Part shown: positions 8,232 through 17,215 of the stretch, piece after piece | How positions within the stretch are numbered: position 1 is the stretch's first letter | How the letters are laid out: each line of letters opens with the position of its first letter | NCBI GenBank assembly: GCA_025370075.1 | Contig: CP073016.1 | Coordinates: 2,542,001-2,606,000, forward strand | Direction of reading: 5' to 3' | Origin: Chryseotalea sp. WA131a | GTDB lineage: Bacteria; Bacteroidota; Bacteroidia; Cytophagales; Cyclobacteriaceae | Length of the DNA stretch: 64,000 nucleotides | Program-made: the position numbers and the translations under genes | Notes under the pieces: generated by a model | What the model saw: the letters and a program-made list of their open reading frames with translations, nothing else | Databases searched by the model: none | Told to the model about the DNA's origin: nothing

Positions 8232-9527
8232 ATGCGCTACCAATCCATCAGTCCTCAATTATTTATTAACAACCGCAAAAGATTAATACCAGAGCTAAAA
8301 TCAAATTCGCTTGTTCTCTTCAATGCCAACGACACGATGCCTACCAATGCAGATGGCTCACTGGCCTTCCGGCAAAACAACGATTTGTTTTATTTGACAG
8401 GCGTTGACCAAGAAGAATCAATTTTAATTTTGTGCCCTAATTTTCCCGATGAAAAATGGCGGGAGATTCTGTTCCTGAAAGAAACCAGTGAACATATTGC
8501 CATTTGGGAAGGGCACAAACTCACCAAAGAAGAAGCCAAACATCGAACAGGCATTGAAACGATCTTATGGTTAAGTGAATTCCCGCGCGTATTTCGCCAC
8601 CTGATGACCATGGGTAATGTGGAAAATGTATACCTAAACACAAATGAACATTACCGTGCCGAAATCACTGTGCAGACGCGCGATGCACGTTTTATTGAAT
8701 GGTGCAAGGCAAGTTATCCGCTCCACAACTACCAACGCATCGCACCGATCATCAGCAAATTGCGCAGTGTAAAATCGCAAGAAGAAATTGCTTTGATGCA
8801 AGAGGCTTGCAACATTACTGAAACAGCTTTTAGGCGCGTATTGAAATTTGTAAAACCTGGAGTGAAAGAATACGAAATCGAGGCCGAGTTTATTCATGAA
8901 TTCACGCGGAAAGGTTCCACGGGTTTTGCTTATACACCTATCATCGCAGCGGGCAGCAACTCGTGTGTGTTGCACTACATTGAAAATGACCAAGTTTGCA
9001 AAGAGGGTGACGTTTTATTATTGGATGTAGGGGCTGCCTATGCGAACTACAATGCTGATATGACTCGTACTATTCCAGTAAACGGAAAATTTACAACTCG
9101 ACAAAAAGAAGTTTACAACGCAGTACTGCGAGTGCAAAGGACGGCCATGCAACTATTGAGGCCGGGTGTAGTGTATTTCGATTACCACAAAGAGATAAAG
9201 AAAATAATGGAACGCGAATTAATCGATTTGAAATTGCTGAAAAAAGAAGAAGTGGAGAAACAAGACCCCGATAAACCATTGCTGCTAAAATACTTTATGC
9301 ACGGCACCTCTCATATGCTCGGTTTGGATGTGCACGATGTTGGCAACATGCATGCAAAAGTAGAAGTAGGACAAGTTTGGACGATTGAACCAGGCATTTA
9401 CATTCGGGAAGAAAACGTGGGCGTCCGGCTGGAGAACAACGTGGTCATTGGTGAAAAAGAAAATTTTGATTTGATGAAAAACATTCCGATTGAGGTGGAG
9501 GAGATTGAGGAGTTGATGAACAGCTAA
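8232..9527 (+). CDS. Xaa-Pro aminopeptidase (aminopeptidase P family)
   Basis: A 431-residue M24-family metallopeptidase that removes N-terminal residues preceding proline. It has an AMP_N domain (about residues 1-140) and a pita-bread catalytic domain with metal ligands visible in GDVLLLDVGAAYANYNADMT, FMHGTSHMLGLDVHD, WTIEPGIYI and the final VRLENNVV. The reading frame opens at a TTG (8205), but ATG 8232 gives the usual Bacteroidota start MRYQSISPQLFINNRKR and is preferred. It is divergent from pheT. Confidence 0.92.
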   Translation: MRYQSISPQLFINNRKRLIPELKSNSLVLFNANDTMPTNADGSLAFRQNNDLFYLTGVDQEESILILCPNFPDEKWREILFLKETSEHIAIWEGHKLTKEEAKHRTGIETILWLSEFPRVFRHLMTMGNVENVYLNTNEHYRAEITVQTRDARFIEWCKASYPLHNYQRIAPIISKLRSVKSQEEIALMQEACNITETAFRRVLKFVKPGVKEYEIEAEFIHEFTRKGSTGFAYTPIIAAGSNSCVLHYIENDQVCKEGDVLLLDVGAAYANYNADMTRTIPVNGKFTTRQKEVYNAVLRVQRTAMQLLRPGVVYFDYHKEIKKIMERELIDLKLLKKEEVEKQDPDKPLLLKYFMHGTSHMLGLDVHDVGNMHAKVEVGQVWTIEPGIYIREENVGVRLENNVVIGEKENFDLMKNIPIEVEEIEELMNS

Positions 9528-9579
9528 TTTGAAAAACTTGTTGATTCCGTAATTTGAAAATGAAGGTAATGATAAATTT

Positions 9580-10374
9580 ATGAAACGATTGAGATGGATT
9601 CTGCTGTTAACTTTAATCTCAGTATTGGCCTCCGCGCATGAATTTTGGCTGCAGCCGAGAAAGTACCGATTGGCAATTGGCGAAGAATTGAAATTCAATT
9701 TTAAGGTAGGCGAAAATTTTGATGGCGAAGAGTGGGATTTAAAAAAACACAAAGTAGAAAAGCTGGATTGGCACACCAGCACCAAAATCACCGACTTAAA
9801 AAAACTAGTGAAAGCAGACGGTCGTGACCGGGTGGCTTTGAAAATGACGGAGGAAGGCACTCAACTAATTGCGATGCAAAGCAATTATGCCTTTATTGAA
9901 TTGGATGCTGCTAAATTCAACGATTATTTAAAAGAAGATGGCCTTGAAGACATCCATGCACTGCGAACAAAAAATAATACATTAGATAAACCTGCCAAAG
10001 AATTTTACGGTCGTTTTGTGAAGCTGCTCGTGCAAGTAGGGAATAAAAAGACAGATTCATTTAAAAAACAGCTAGGGACACCCGTAGAAATTATACCGCT
10101 GCAAAATCCTTACACATTGAAATCTGGTGACTACCTAGAATGTAAAGTCCTTTTCCAGGGCAAACCACTTATTGAACAAATGGTAAAGGTTTGGTACAAA
10201 ATCAACACCACTACTTTTTTGCAAAATATGTACACCGAAAAAGATGGAACAGTAAAGTTTCCACTTAGTAGCACTGGCCCTTGGATGGTGAGCATGGTAA
10301 AAATGATACCTTCAGAAAAAGAAGGAGCCGATTACCAAAGTATGTGGAGCAGTTTGGTTTTTGAAGTTGAGTGA
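9580..10374 (+). CDS. DUF4198 domain-containing secreted protein
   Basis: A 264-residue protein with a signal peptide (MKRWILLLTL-type start, cleavage near ASA-HEFW). The opening HEFWLQPRKYRLAIGEELKF is the signature of DUF4198, a family of periplasmic beta-sandwich proteins some of which accompany nickel/cobalt uptake (NikM/CbiM-like). The C-terminal part contains a second beta-rich region (GDYLECKVLFQGKPL, TVKFPLSSTGPWMVSMVKM). No metal transporter lies nearby, so the role is open. It follows the aminopeptidase gene with a 52-base gap. Confidence 0.75.
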   Translation: MKRLRWILLLTLISVLASAHEFWLQPRKYRLAIGEELKFNFKVGENFDGEEWDLKKHKVEKLDWHTSTKITDLKKLVKADGRDRVALKMTEEGTQLIAMQSNYAFIELDAAKFNDYLKEDGLEDIHALRTKNNTLDKPAKEFYGRFVKLLVQVGNKKTDSFKKQLGTPVEIIPLQNPYTLKSGDYLECKVLFQGKPLIEQMVKVWYKINTTTFLQNMYTEKDGTVKFPLSSTGPWMVSMVKMIPSEKEGADYQSMWSSLVFEVE

Positions 10375-10418
10375 GGTTAGCCACAGAATCACAAATTGAA
10401 TGCAATATATTTTGAAAA

Positions 10419-10841
10419 ATGGACAATACTTTCTCTTCTGATAAAGCTCCCGAACCAGTTGGTGCATACCCGCATGCGCGCAAAGTGGGTAGTCTATTAT
10501 TTCTATCCGGTGTAGGCCCAAGGCAACGAGGCTCAAAAGAAATTCCGGGCGTAACGTTAGATGCGCAAGGAAATATTATTGCTTATGACATTGCAACCCA
10601 GTGCCATTCTGTTTTCAATAATGTAAAACTGATATTGGAATCATCCGGCTCGCGTTGGGAAAACTTGGTAGACGTAACCGTTTTTCTCACCAACATGAAA
10701 AGCGACTTCAAAACCTTCAATAAGATTTACGCAGAGTACTTTAAAGAAAACCAACCATGCCGAACCACGGTAGAAGTGAATGCATTGCCAACTCCGATTG
10801 CCATTGAACTAAAATGCATTGCAACCGTTGAACCGAGCTAA
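10419..10841 (+). CDS. RidA-family protein, 2-aminomuconate deaminase-like
   Basis: A 140-residue YjgF/YER057c/RidA-family protein. The start KAPEPVGAYPHARKVGSLLF, then LSGVGPRQRGSKEIPGV, resembles the 2-aminomuconate deaminase branch of tryptophan/kynurenine catabolism rather than the general imine deaminases. The conserved arginine (CRTTVEV) and C-terminal Glu region (IAIELKCIA) of the trimer active site are present. No other kynurenine-pathway gene is in the window, so the specific reaction is uncertain. Its last 4 bases overlap the convergent iscA-like gene. Confidence 0.75.
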   Translation: MDNTFSSDKAPEPVGAYPHARKVGSLLFLSGVGPRQRGSKEIPGVTLDAQGNIIAYDIATQCHSVFNNVKLILESSGSRWENLVDVTVFLTNMKSDFKTFNKIYAEYFKENQPCRTTVEVNALPTPIAIELKCIATVEPS

Positions 10842-11164
10842 ACAGAAAAACTTTCGCCACACCCGCAGGTGCGAGATGCGTTGGGATTAATGAATTGAAA
10901 ACCCTTGCCGTTCAACCCATCCGAAAAATCCAGCGTGGTTCCCAACAGATAAAGAAGGCTCTTTTTATCCACCAATATTTTGATTCCTTTGTCTTCGAAT
11001 ACTTGGTCTACTGGTTTGATCTCGGCATCAAAACCCAAATCGTACATCAGGCCAGAGCAGCCACCGCCCTTTACAGAAACGCGAATGTTTTCGTTATCAC
11101 CACGTTTTTCTTCTTGACGAAGGAGGGTAATGCGTTCTTTGGCTTTATCGGTTACACTAATCAT
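10838..11164 (-). CDS. Iron-sulfur cluster assembly accessory protein (IscA/ErpA/HesB)
   Basis: A 108-residue A-type Fe-S carrier that delivers clusters to target proteins. The three conserved cysteines are present: Cys36 in VKGGGCSGLMY and Cys100/Cys102 in the terminal TCGCGESFSV. It cannot be assigned with confidence to IscA, SufA or ErpA. An uncharacterised 140-residue gene sits 12 bases upstream on the same strand, and a ferredoxin and its reductase follow on the other side. Confidence 0.9.
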   Translation of the reverse strand: MISVTDKAKERITLLRQEEKRGDNENIRVSVKGGGCSGLMYDLGFDAEIKPVDQVFEDKGIKILVDKKSLLYLLGTTLDFSDGLNGKGFQFINPNASRTCGCGESFSV

Positions 11165-11176
11165 AATTCAAATTTT

Positions 11177-11599
11177 TTAAGATACGGGATTCAATACAAC
11201 ACTAAATACAGTAATTGTGTTCCTATCTCTGCCATAATATAATTTTTCGAGTACTTCTAAGATATTACTCGCCCTAAAGTACGAAGTATACAACTCGCTA
11301 TCATTTTTGGTTACCCATTGGATCGTGTAAGAGTTTTCTTTCTCCTTGTAGTTCTGCACATACGCCAACATTTTACGCAAAGCATCCACTTTATCGGCAC
11401 CTGTTTCAGAGTGAAATAAGAATGACTGGCTATGGCGCGGGTTAATGGTAATCAAGTCCAGTTTTGCCTTTCCTTCTACGTTACTGAACTCAAAAATCAA
11501 ATCGCTGGTGCGCAAACCTAAATAGTCTTTGATTTGCTGCTGCACTTTAGCAGCCTCTACGTGTGCATCGCTGGTCGTTTCAGTTACTATTTTGGGCAT
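11177..11599 (-). CDS. Conserved protein of unknown function upstream of iscA-like gene
   Basis: A 140-residue soluble protein with no recognised domain. Visible sequence: an acidic N-terminus, LRTSDLIFEFSNVEGKAKLD, SFLFHSETGADKVDALRKML, YTIQWVTKNDSELYTSYFRA, and a hydrophobic C-terminal strand TITVFSVVLNPVS. It has no signal peptide or membrane segment. It probably shares a transcript with the A-type Fe-S carrier 12 bases downstream, which is the only clue to its role. Confidence 0.7.
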   Translation of the reverse strand: MPKIVTETTSDAHVEAAKVQQQIKDYLGLRTSDLIFEFSNVEGKAKLDLITINPRHSQSFLFHSETGADKVDALRKMLAYVQNYKEKENSYTIQWVTKNDSELYTSYFRASNILEVLEKLYYGRDRNTITVFSVVLNPVS

Positions 11600-11734
11600 T
11601 TTGTAGGTAAACCTTTATGGTTTGACCAGTAAAATTAATAGGTAAGGCATCCTAAACCAAATGACCCAAAAATGGTTAAAAAGGGACTAGTTTGAGCCCA
11701 ATGATGCTAACATGTAGCATCGGTATTATTTGAT

Positions 11735-11742
11735 TATTTTTG
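11735..11742 (+). promoter_or_regulatory. TAnnTTTG-type -7 element before the ferredoxin reductase
   Basis: TATTTTTG matches the Bacteroidota -7 consensus TAnnTTTG, 14 bases before the ATG at 11757. No convincing -33 TTTG lies at the expected distance, so the call is weak. Confidence 0.3.
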
Positions 11743-11756
11743 CGCTCCTTTTTACT

Positions 11757-12767
11757 ATGATCCAAACAGATATTATCATCATAGGTGCTGGCCCGGTTGG
11801 GTTGTTCACTGTTTTTGAAGCAGGTTTGCTAAAACTCCGTTGTCATTTGATTGACTCTTTGCCTTTGCCAGGCGGCCAATTAACTGAAATCTACCCCAAG
11901 AAGCCCATTTATGATATCCCTGGTTTCCCTATCGTAAATGCGGGCGATTTGGTAGACAATCTGATGAAACAGATAGAAGTGTTTAAACCAGAGTTTACGT
12001 TAGGTGAAAGTGCTGTCAGTCTAGAGGAAACCCCTGAAAATCATTTCATCGTAACCACTAACAAAGGCACTCAACACAAAGCACCGGTGGTGATTATTGC
12101 GGGTGGATTGGGCGTATTTGAACCACGGAAACCACCGATTGAAAACTTGGCCGAATACGAAGACAAAGGAGTGGAATACATCATCCGCGATCCCAAATTT
12201 TATCAAGGAAAAAAAGTAGTGATTTCGGGCGGTGGCGATTCTGCGTTGGATTGGTCGATTTATTTAGTTGAGAACAACATTGCAAGCGAACTGGCTTTGG
12301 TTCACAGAAGAACTTCTTTCCGTGGTCATTTAGATTCGGTACAAAAAGTAATGAACATGGCCGATCAGGGAAAAATAAAATTGATTACCGATGCGGAGGT
12401 GGTGGGTATCACGGGCAATGGCAAGGTAGAATCGGTAACTATTAATCACGCTACACTAGGCAATATTGAAAAACCCACTGACCACTTTGTGCCTTTGTTT
12501 GGTTTAACACCAAGTCTTGGCCCTATTGCTGATTGGGGCTTGGAAATTGAAAAGAACGCAGTGAAAGTCAATACCTTTGATTACTCCACCAATCGCAAAG
12601 GCATCTTCGCTGTAGGCGACATCAATACCTACCCGGGCAAATTGAAATTGATTTTGTGTGGATTTCACGAGGGTACGCTTGCTGTTCAATCGGCATTTAC
12701 AAAAATATACCCAAACAAAAAGAACGTGCTAAAGTACACTACTGTAAATGGGGTGAACGGATTTTGA
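11757..12767 (+). CDS. Ferredoxin--NADP+ reductase, thioredoxin-reductase-like (type 2)
   Basis: A 336-residue flavoprotein with an N-terminal FAD-binding motif (IIIIGAGPVGLFTVFEAG), substrate-side segment PLPGGQLTEIYPKKPIYD, an NAD(P)H-binding motif (KVVISGGGDSALDWSIYL) followed by HRRTSFRGH, and the C-terminal flavin contact GIFAVGDINTYPGKLKLI. There is no CxxC redox pair of true thioredoxin reductase, so it fits the FNR group of Bacillus YumC and Chlorobium. The frame opens at TTG 11730, but ATG 11757 gives the standard N-terminus. A 2Fe-2S ferredoxin 57 bases downstream is a likely partner. Confidence 0.88.
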   Translation: MIQTDIIIIGAGPVGLFTVFEAGLLKLRCHLIDSLPLPGGQLTEIYPKKPIYDIPGFPIVNAGDLVDNLMKQIEVFKPEFTLGESAVSLEETPENHFIVTTNKGTQHKAPVVIIAGGLGVFEPRKPPIENLAEYEDKGVEYIIRDPKFYQGKKVVISGGGDSALDWSIYLVENNIASELALVHRRTSFRGHLDSVQKVMNMADQGKIKLITDAEVVGITGNGKVESVTINHATLGNIEKPTDHFVPLFGLTPSLGPIADWGLEIEKNAVKVNTFDYSTNRKGIFAVGDINTYPGKLKLILCGFHEGTLAVQSAFTKIYPNKKNVLKYTTVNGVNGF

Positions 12768-12824
12768 GTTTGGCTTCAAGCCACCAGCTTCAGGTCGCAG
12801 TCTTGTTGCCTTTAATCAGAGAAT

Positions 12825-13145
12825 ATGGAGAACATGATCAAAGTGAACATCATCGACCGCGAAGGTCAAACCCATGCGCTGGATGCCCCCACCGACATGA
12901 ACATGAACATCATGGAAATCTGTAAATCATACGAATTGCCTGTGGAAGGAACGTGTGGGGGAATGGCTTTGTGCGCTTCCTGCCAAGTGTATTTAGAATC
13001 TGATCATGAGTTGCCTGAGCAAAGCGATGCCGAGCTTGCCATGCTCGATCAAGCCTTTCACGTAAAAGATAATAGCCGGTTGGGTTGCCAGATTCGACTT
13101 ACCGAAGAAATCGATGGAATTACATTACGGCTTGCACCAAGATAA
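12825..13145 (+). CDS. 2Fe-2S ferredoxin (adrenodoxin type)
   Basis: A 106-residue ferredoxin. The cluster ligands follow the C-x5-C-x2-C-xn-C pattern: Cys44, Cys50 and Cys53 in EGTCGGMALCASCQVY, and Cys88 in RLGCQI. Supporting segments are the N-terminal beta-grasp MIKVNIIDREGQ and SDAELAMLDQAF. ATG 12825 is used; the ATG at 12834 is equally possible. The gene immediately follows the ferredoxin reductase, so electrons probably pass NADPH to FNR to this protein. A hairpin terminator follows. Confidence 0.93.
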   Translation: MENMIKVNIIDREGQTHALDAPTDMNMNIMEICKSYELPVEGTCGGMALCASCQVYLESDHELPEQSDAELAMLDQAFHVKDNSRLGCQIRLTEEIDGITLRLAPR

Positions 13146-13171
13146 TTCTTTCACCGAGATGGGAGGAAAAC

Positions 13172-13199
13172 AAAAAAATCCACTTACGCGGATTTTTTT
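13172..13199. terminator. Bidirectional hairpin terminator between ferredoxin and tRNA-Ala
   Basis: A perfect 10-bp stem, AAAAAAATCC / GGATTTTTTT, encloses an 8-base loop. The stem carries its own T-run on either strand, so it can end both the ferredoxin transcript (+) and the tRNA-Ala transcript (-). Confidence 0.85.
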
Positions 13200-13200
13200 G

Positions 13201-13276
<76 letters not shown>

Positions 13277-13320
13277 TTGAGGTGCAAATATATTTTAAAA
13301 TCCAATGCGTCCAAATTGAA

Positions 13321-14142
13321 CTAGGCCATTACCGTCACCATTTTTAGGGCGTATGCAGCCAAGGCGTTATCACCTGATATGCTCACTTCTTTCAATGCCT
13401 CTTCAGGGGTGATTCCTTTTGTAAAAATTTTCCACGCATCGGTGCCGCCAATTTCAATCTGAGCTTTGGGTGAATCAGAAAGGGGACAGTGCCTCCAATG
13501 TTGTTGCAAAAATTGAATCGACCATTTACCTCCTCCCTCTCCAGTAATGCTTACTTGTACTACATCATTTTCTTCAACACACACCGATTGATACGCATGG
13601 GGCAATGCCATCATAAATGTTTGCAAAACCGGGTGATAAAGTTCTGATGAAAGAAGGCCATTTGCTCCCACTGCTTCGCGTATTTGCATTTGATGATGCC
13701 ATTTCTCAGTGTATTCTCGGGCAATATGAAACCAATTTTTTGAAACTTCCTCACCAGCCCATGCAACCGAAAAAGTCGCTGGAGCCATTGGGTCAAGTTG
13801 TTTTAAGTACTCATAATATTCTTTTCCTGATGACTCAAGTTCCTCAATTAGCACCTTGGGGCTAATACGTTTGGCGGCTTTTACCCAACTCTCGTTTAAG
13901 TCATTCAAAAAACTTACAATGCCTGGAAAAGATGTATCAGCAAGATGTTCGCCAAAGTAGCCATCACGCAACATTGAAAGTGTGCGGAGGTTGCCATCCC
14001 ACAAATGGGCTGCAACATCTTTTACACACCATCTCCTTGCCAGCGTAGGCTTCGCCCAATCTTCGGGTTTCAGCGATCGTAGCAAATCAATCAAGGCCGC
14101 ATCGAGTGTTGGAAAAAGATAAATTGTTTCAATGGGGACCAT
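13321..14142 (-). CDS. DinB-like protein, maleylpyruvate isomerase N-terminal domain family
   Basis: A 273-residue protein with a metal-binding four-helix bundle like the mycothiol maleylpyruvate isomerase N-terminal (MDMPI_N) domain. The likely ligands are a His in WCVKDVAAHLWDGNLRTL (about residue 46) and Glu/His in REYTEKWHHQMQIREAVG. The C-terminal part (VSITGEGGGKWSIQFLQQ, EIGGTDAWKIFTKGI) resembles the SCP2-like MDMPI_C domain. Bacteroidota do not make mycothiol, so the enzyme probably uses another thiol or has another reaction; unknown. Divergent from nothing close; an HtrA gene lies 38 bases upstream. Confidence 0.7.
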   Translation of the reverse strand: MVPIETIYLFPTLDAALIDLLRSLKPEDWAKPTLARRWCVKDVAAHLWDGNLRTLSMLRDGYFGEHLADTSFPGIVSFLNDLNESWVKAAKRISPKVLIEELESSGKEYYEYLKQLDPMAPATFSVAWAGEEVSKNWFHIAREYTEKWHHQMQIREAVGANGLLSSELYHPVLQTFMMALPHAYQSVCVEENDVVQVSITGEGGGKWSIQFLQQHWRHCPLSDSPKAQIEIGGTDAWKIFTKGITPEEALKEVSISGDNALAAYALKMVTVMA

Positions 14143-14179
14143 ATTCCAAAGAAAAGAACAGAATCACCTAAATGCAACA

Positions 14180-15106
14180 CTAATTGGGCCGCTGAGTAGG
14201 AAAAATATTCACGGTCAAAAGTTCGGTGAACCTCACGATCGATACATCAATCATGGACAGGATCTCTTTTTTCGTCAGTTCTTTGAAAAGTTGATTGAGC
14301 GTATTCACCGGTTTGTTGTTGAACGATACAATCAAATCACCTTCTTTTATTTGCGATCTTGAGGCTGGCGAATCTTTTTCAATCCCTACCACAAACAACG
14401 CCTTTTCGTTTGGCAAATGGTAATGCCTCTTAATTTTGTTATTGATCGGCACTTCTTGCAACTGAAATCCCAAATACGCCTTAAAGACTTTTCCCGATTG
14501 TATCAACTGGCTCGCCACTTCTTTGGCCGTATTAATGTCTACCGAAAAACTCAACCCATTTGCCCCTTGAATAATGGCGGTGTTTACACCCACTACTTCC
14601 CCATCGGTAGAAATCAATGGCCCACCCGAATTGCCAGGGTTAAGGGCCGCATCGGACTGAATCACATTATCGACCAACATTCCATTTTGTGAGCGAAGCG
14701 TTCTGCCCAGAGCACTCACTACTCCAGTAGTTACAGTGTGTTGATATCCCAGCGGATTCCCAATAGCAATCACAAACTGACCGATTTGGAGCTGAGAGGC
14801 ATCGCCAAGCTTCGAAACGGAGTAGCCATCCGTAAATATTTTCAACACCGCCAAGTCGGTATCCGGATCTTGGCCGATCAGCGTGGCTTCTATTTCGTTT
14901 TCGTTCAGAAGCGAGACCATGATTTTGTCCGCCTTATTCACCACATGGCAATTGGTGAATATCAACCCATCTGATGAAAACACAAATCCAGAGCCCGATC
15001 CTGCCCGAGCAAGTTTGCCTTTGTCCTTTTTATACACATCAATCTTCACCACCGCATTCTTTACAAGAGCAACAGCATCAATGATCATCTGCGAAAATGT
15101 ATCCAT
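14180..15106 (-). CDS. Trypsin-like serine protease with PDZ domain, HtrA family, no signal peptide
   Basis: A 308-residue S1C protease. The catalytic triad is His54 (FTNCHVVN), Asp84 (DPDTDLAVLK) and Ser160 (ALNPGNSGGPL). One C-terminal PDZ domain runs from about residue 205 (YLGFQLQEVPI, GDLIVSFNNKPVNTLNQLF). Unlike most HtrA proteases it begins MDTFSQMIIDAVALVKNAVV with no signal peptide or anchor, so it is predicted cytoplasmic. That is the odd point, as no alternative upstream start was found. A second, membrane-anchored HtrA lies at 19321-20751. Confidence 0.87.
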   Translation of the reverse strand: MDTFSQMIIDAVALVKNAVVKIDVYKKDKGKLARAGSGSGFVFSSDGLIFTNCHVVNKADKIMVSLLNENEIEATLIGQDPDTDLAVLKIFTDGYSVSKLGDASQLQIGQFVIAIGNPLGYQHTVTTGVVSALGRTLRSQNGMLVDNVIQSDAALNPGNSGGPLISTDGEVVGVNTAIIQGANGLSFSVDINTAKEVASQLIQSGKVFKAYLGFQLQEVPINNKIKRHYHLPNEKALFVVGIEKDSPASRSQIKEGDLIVSFNNKPVNTLNQLFKELTKKEILSMIDVSIVRFTELLTVNIFPTQRPN

Positions 15107-15245
15107 ATCAAAAATTTCCTCACCTTGCCCAAAAACTATTCCCTAGGCCAATTCGGTAAAAATGTCTTTTGCCACCTGTCAAAGTGTAGGTAATAATATT
15201 GCTTGATTTTGTTATTTTCGTAATTTTAAAGAACATACTGTCTAT

Positions 15246-16700
15246 ATGGCTAAACTGAAGAACATTGTAAAGCAACTTTCGGAAAAGGATTTCAAGGAGA
15301 TTCATGACTCCCTGATGGAGGGAAATGCAGAGAAATCGGCCTATTTGCTGAAGGCACTACGCGAACGCCAGCTTTCGGATAGTAAGATCATGGTTGAGTT
15401 GGAAGTAAACGCCAACGCTTACTATACGCTACGTTCGCGATTAAACCAAAAGATAGAAGAGCATCTGTTGCAGCAGATGGAAAGCCCGCGCACAGATATT
15501 TTGCGCAAAGTGGCTAACCTAAACGAAGTTTTGTTCACCAAAAAGCGAACCATCTCCATTACCACACTTAAAAAACTTGAAAAAGAATTATTGGATTATG
15601 ATTTGGCCAGCGAACTGACGGTAGTGTACAAATCACTGAAGAAGTTACACGCTCACTCGCCAGATTATTTCACTTACTCTCAACTCTACAACCGCCATGT
15701 GGCCTATATGTTGGCCGTTGATAAAGCAGAAGATTTGCTAGCCGATTACTTTAAAAAGTACGGTAACTATTATCTGACAGGCGATGCCACCGAAAAACTT
15801 GGCCTCACTTTGTTGATGAAAGAAATGCAGAACGTGGCCAAGTTGTACAAATCGCACCGGCTTTACATTTACCAAAGCTGCATGGGTATTTTTCATAAGT
15901 TGTTTGTAGAACCCGATGACAACCTGCAACAAGATGGCGAATCAATTGAAGATATTTTTGCGCACGTACAAAAAATATTTGACACTTATAATCTAGATCC
16001 ACTTTACTTCCACTTGAATTTAGTGTTTGAATTTTTGCATTTGGAATACTACAATCACTACAAAGTATACCGGCAAGCCGAAAAGTATTATGAAGAAGTA
16101 AACGATGCTGCCGGCAGTTTGCTGGTGAACTATCCTACCTACACTTTCCCCGCTCAGTTTTTTGTTTCACGATTGGAAAGAAGTTTACGATTGGGGACGG
16201 GAAAAGAACTGATGGCCGATAACGAAAGAGTGTTTGCGGATATTGAGCCCGATCAACAAGATGTGCCCAAGCATTTGATCATTACTATTTATAGGGCGAT
16301 GAGCTTCTATTGTTCTGATAAATACGAAGAAGCCGCCAAACTCATCAATCATTTGCTCAACGAAGTGAGTTTAAAAAAATATCCATTCTTGCAAATGGAA
16401 GTGAAGACTCTATTGGCTTTGTTGTATTGCTTGATGCATGAATTTGATTTGTTTAATCAACATTCTAACAGCATTCAGCGGCAAATACGCTTGTTTGGTA
16501 AAGATGAGTGCGAAAATATATTGCACTTTTTGAAAATATTAAAGATTGCCACCAGCGAAGCAAAGAAGGATAAACCAAAAAAGATTGCGGCCATTATACC
16601 GAAATACAAAGAAATAAAGGTGAACTACTTCTCCCCCACTTCCTTCATTAAAATGGATGAACAGTTTATAAAGAAACTGGTGGCCTTGGAATCCGATTAA
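15246..16700 (+). CDS. Large helical protein of unknown function
   Basis: A 484-residue, almost entirely helical protein without signal peptide or membrane span. The N-terminus (KNIVKQLSEKDFKEIHDSLM, then EKSAYLLKALRERQLSDSKI) and many aromatic-rich helices (YFKKYGNYYL, FLHLEYYNHYKVYRQAEKYY) suggest a TPR-like solenoid. I do not recognise a named family; proteins of this type occur in Cytophagales as conserved hypotheticals. It converges on the single-domain response regulator at 16753-17160, but with opposite orientation this gives little functional hint. Confidence 0.75.
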   Translation: MAKLKNIVKQLSEKDFKEIHDSLMEGNAEKSAYLLKALRERQLSDSKIMVELEVNANAYYTLRSRLNQKIEEHLLQQMESPRTDILRKVANLNEVLFTKKRTISITTLKKLEKELLDYDLASELTVVYKSLKKLHAHSPDYFTYSQLYNRHVAYMLAVDKAEDLLADYFKKYGNYYLTGDATEKLGLTLLMKEMQNVAKLYKSHRLYIYQSCMGIFHKLFVEPDDNLQQDGESIEDIFAHVQKIFDTYNLDPLYFHLNLVFEFLHLEYYNHYKVYRQAEKYYEEVNDAAGSLLVNYPTYTFPAQFFVSRLERSLRLGTGKELMADNERVFADIEPDQQDVPKHLIITIYRAMSFYCSDKYEEAAKLINHLLNEVSLKKYPFLQMEVKTLLALLYCLMHEFDLFNQHSNSIQRQIRLFGKDECENILHFLKILKIATSEAKKDKPKKIAAIIPKYKEIKVNYFSPTSFIKMDEQFIKKLVALESD

Positions 16701-16752
16701 GTAGAAATAGAATCGAAGCTTTGGTGGTAGAAGTAAACCGTTGTAACTATGT

Positions 16753-17160
16753 CTATACCTCCAACTTGATAATGCTATCGTGCGAAAGTGGCTTGTTCAA
16801 ATACAATTTTACGTTTGGATATTTCTTTGATCGGCTAAAGTCTTGCGGATTGATGGAAGAAGTTAGCATTACAATACGGCTCTTCTTTTTGGTGAGCTTG
16901 GTCAATTTTTCAAACTCATCCAAAAATTGAAAGCCATCCATCAAGGGCATATCAATATCCAAAAATATGATGTCAGGTAGCACTTTATCTGCTACATCCA
17001 TCTTTTCCATGTTCTTTAAAAACTCAATGGCACTTTTTGCTCCCGTATGGGTATAAATATTCTCGGCAACAGCTGCCGCCTCAATCATTTTTTGGTTAAT
17101 GAGGTTGTCGATTTCATTATCATCGATCAACATTACGGTTTTGTATTTTTTAGCAGACAT
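16753..17160 (-). CDS. Single-domain response regulator (CheY-like)
   Basis: A 135-residue receiver domain with no output domain. Acidic pair Asp13/Asp14 (VMLIDDNEID), phospho-acceptor Asp68 (IIFLDIDMPLMDG), Thr100 (RIVMLTSS) and Lys123 (YLNKPL) are all present. It fits the stand-alone regulators common in Bacteroidota that work by protein-protein contact with histidine kinases. No kinase is next to it. Confidence 0.93.
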   Translation of the reverse strand: MSAKKYKTVMLIDDNEIDNLINQKMIEAAAVAENIYTHTGAKSAIEFLKNMEKMDVADKVLPDIIFLDIDMPLMDGFQFLDEFEKLTKLTKKKSRIVMLTSSINPQDFSRSKKYPNVKLYLNKPLSHDSIIKLEV

Positions 17161-17215
17161 ACCTTTTGATTAGAAGGTTCAAAGTAACTCTATTGATTTA
17201 GTTTTCCAAGGAAAT

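Noticed and set aside
9285..9860. 191-codon ORF on the minus strand
   Set aside because: It is the antisense shadow of the aminopeptidase and DUF4198 genes, both of which have clear family motifs in the plus-strand frames.
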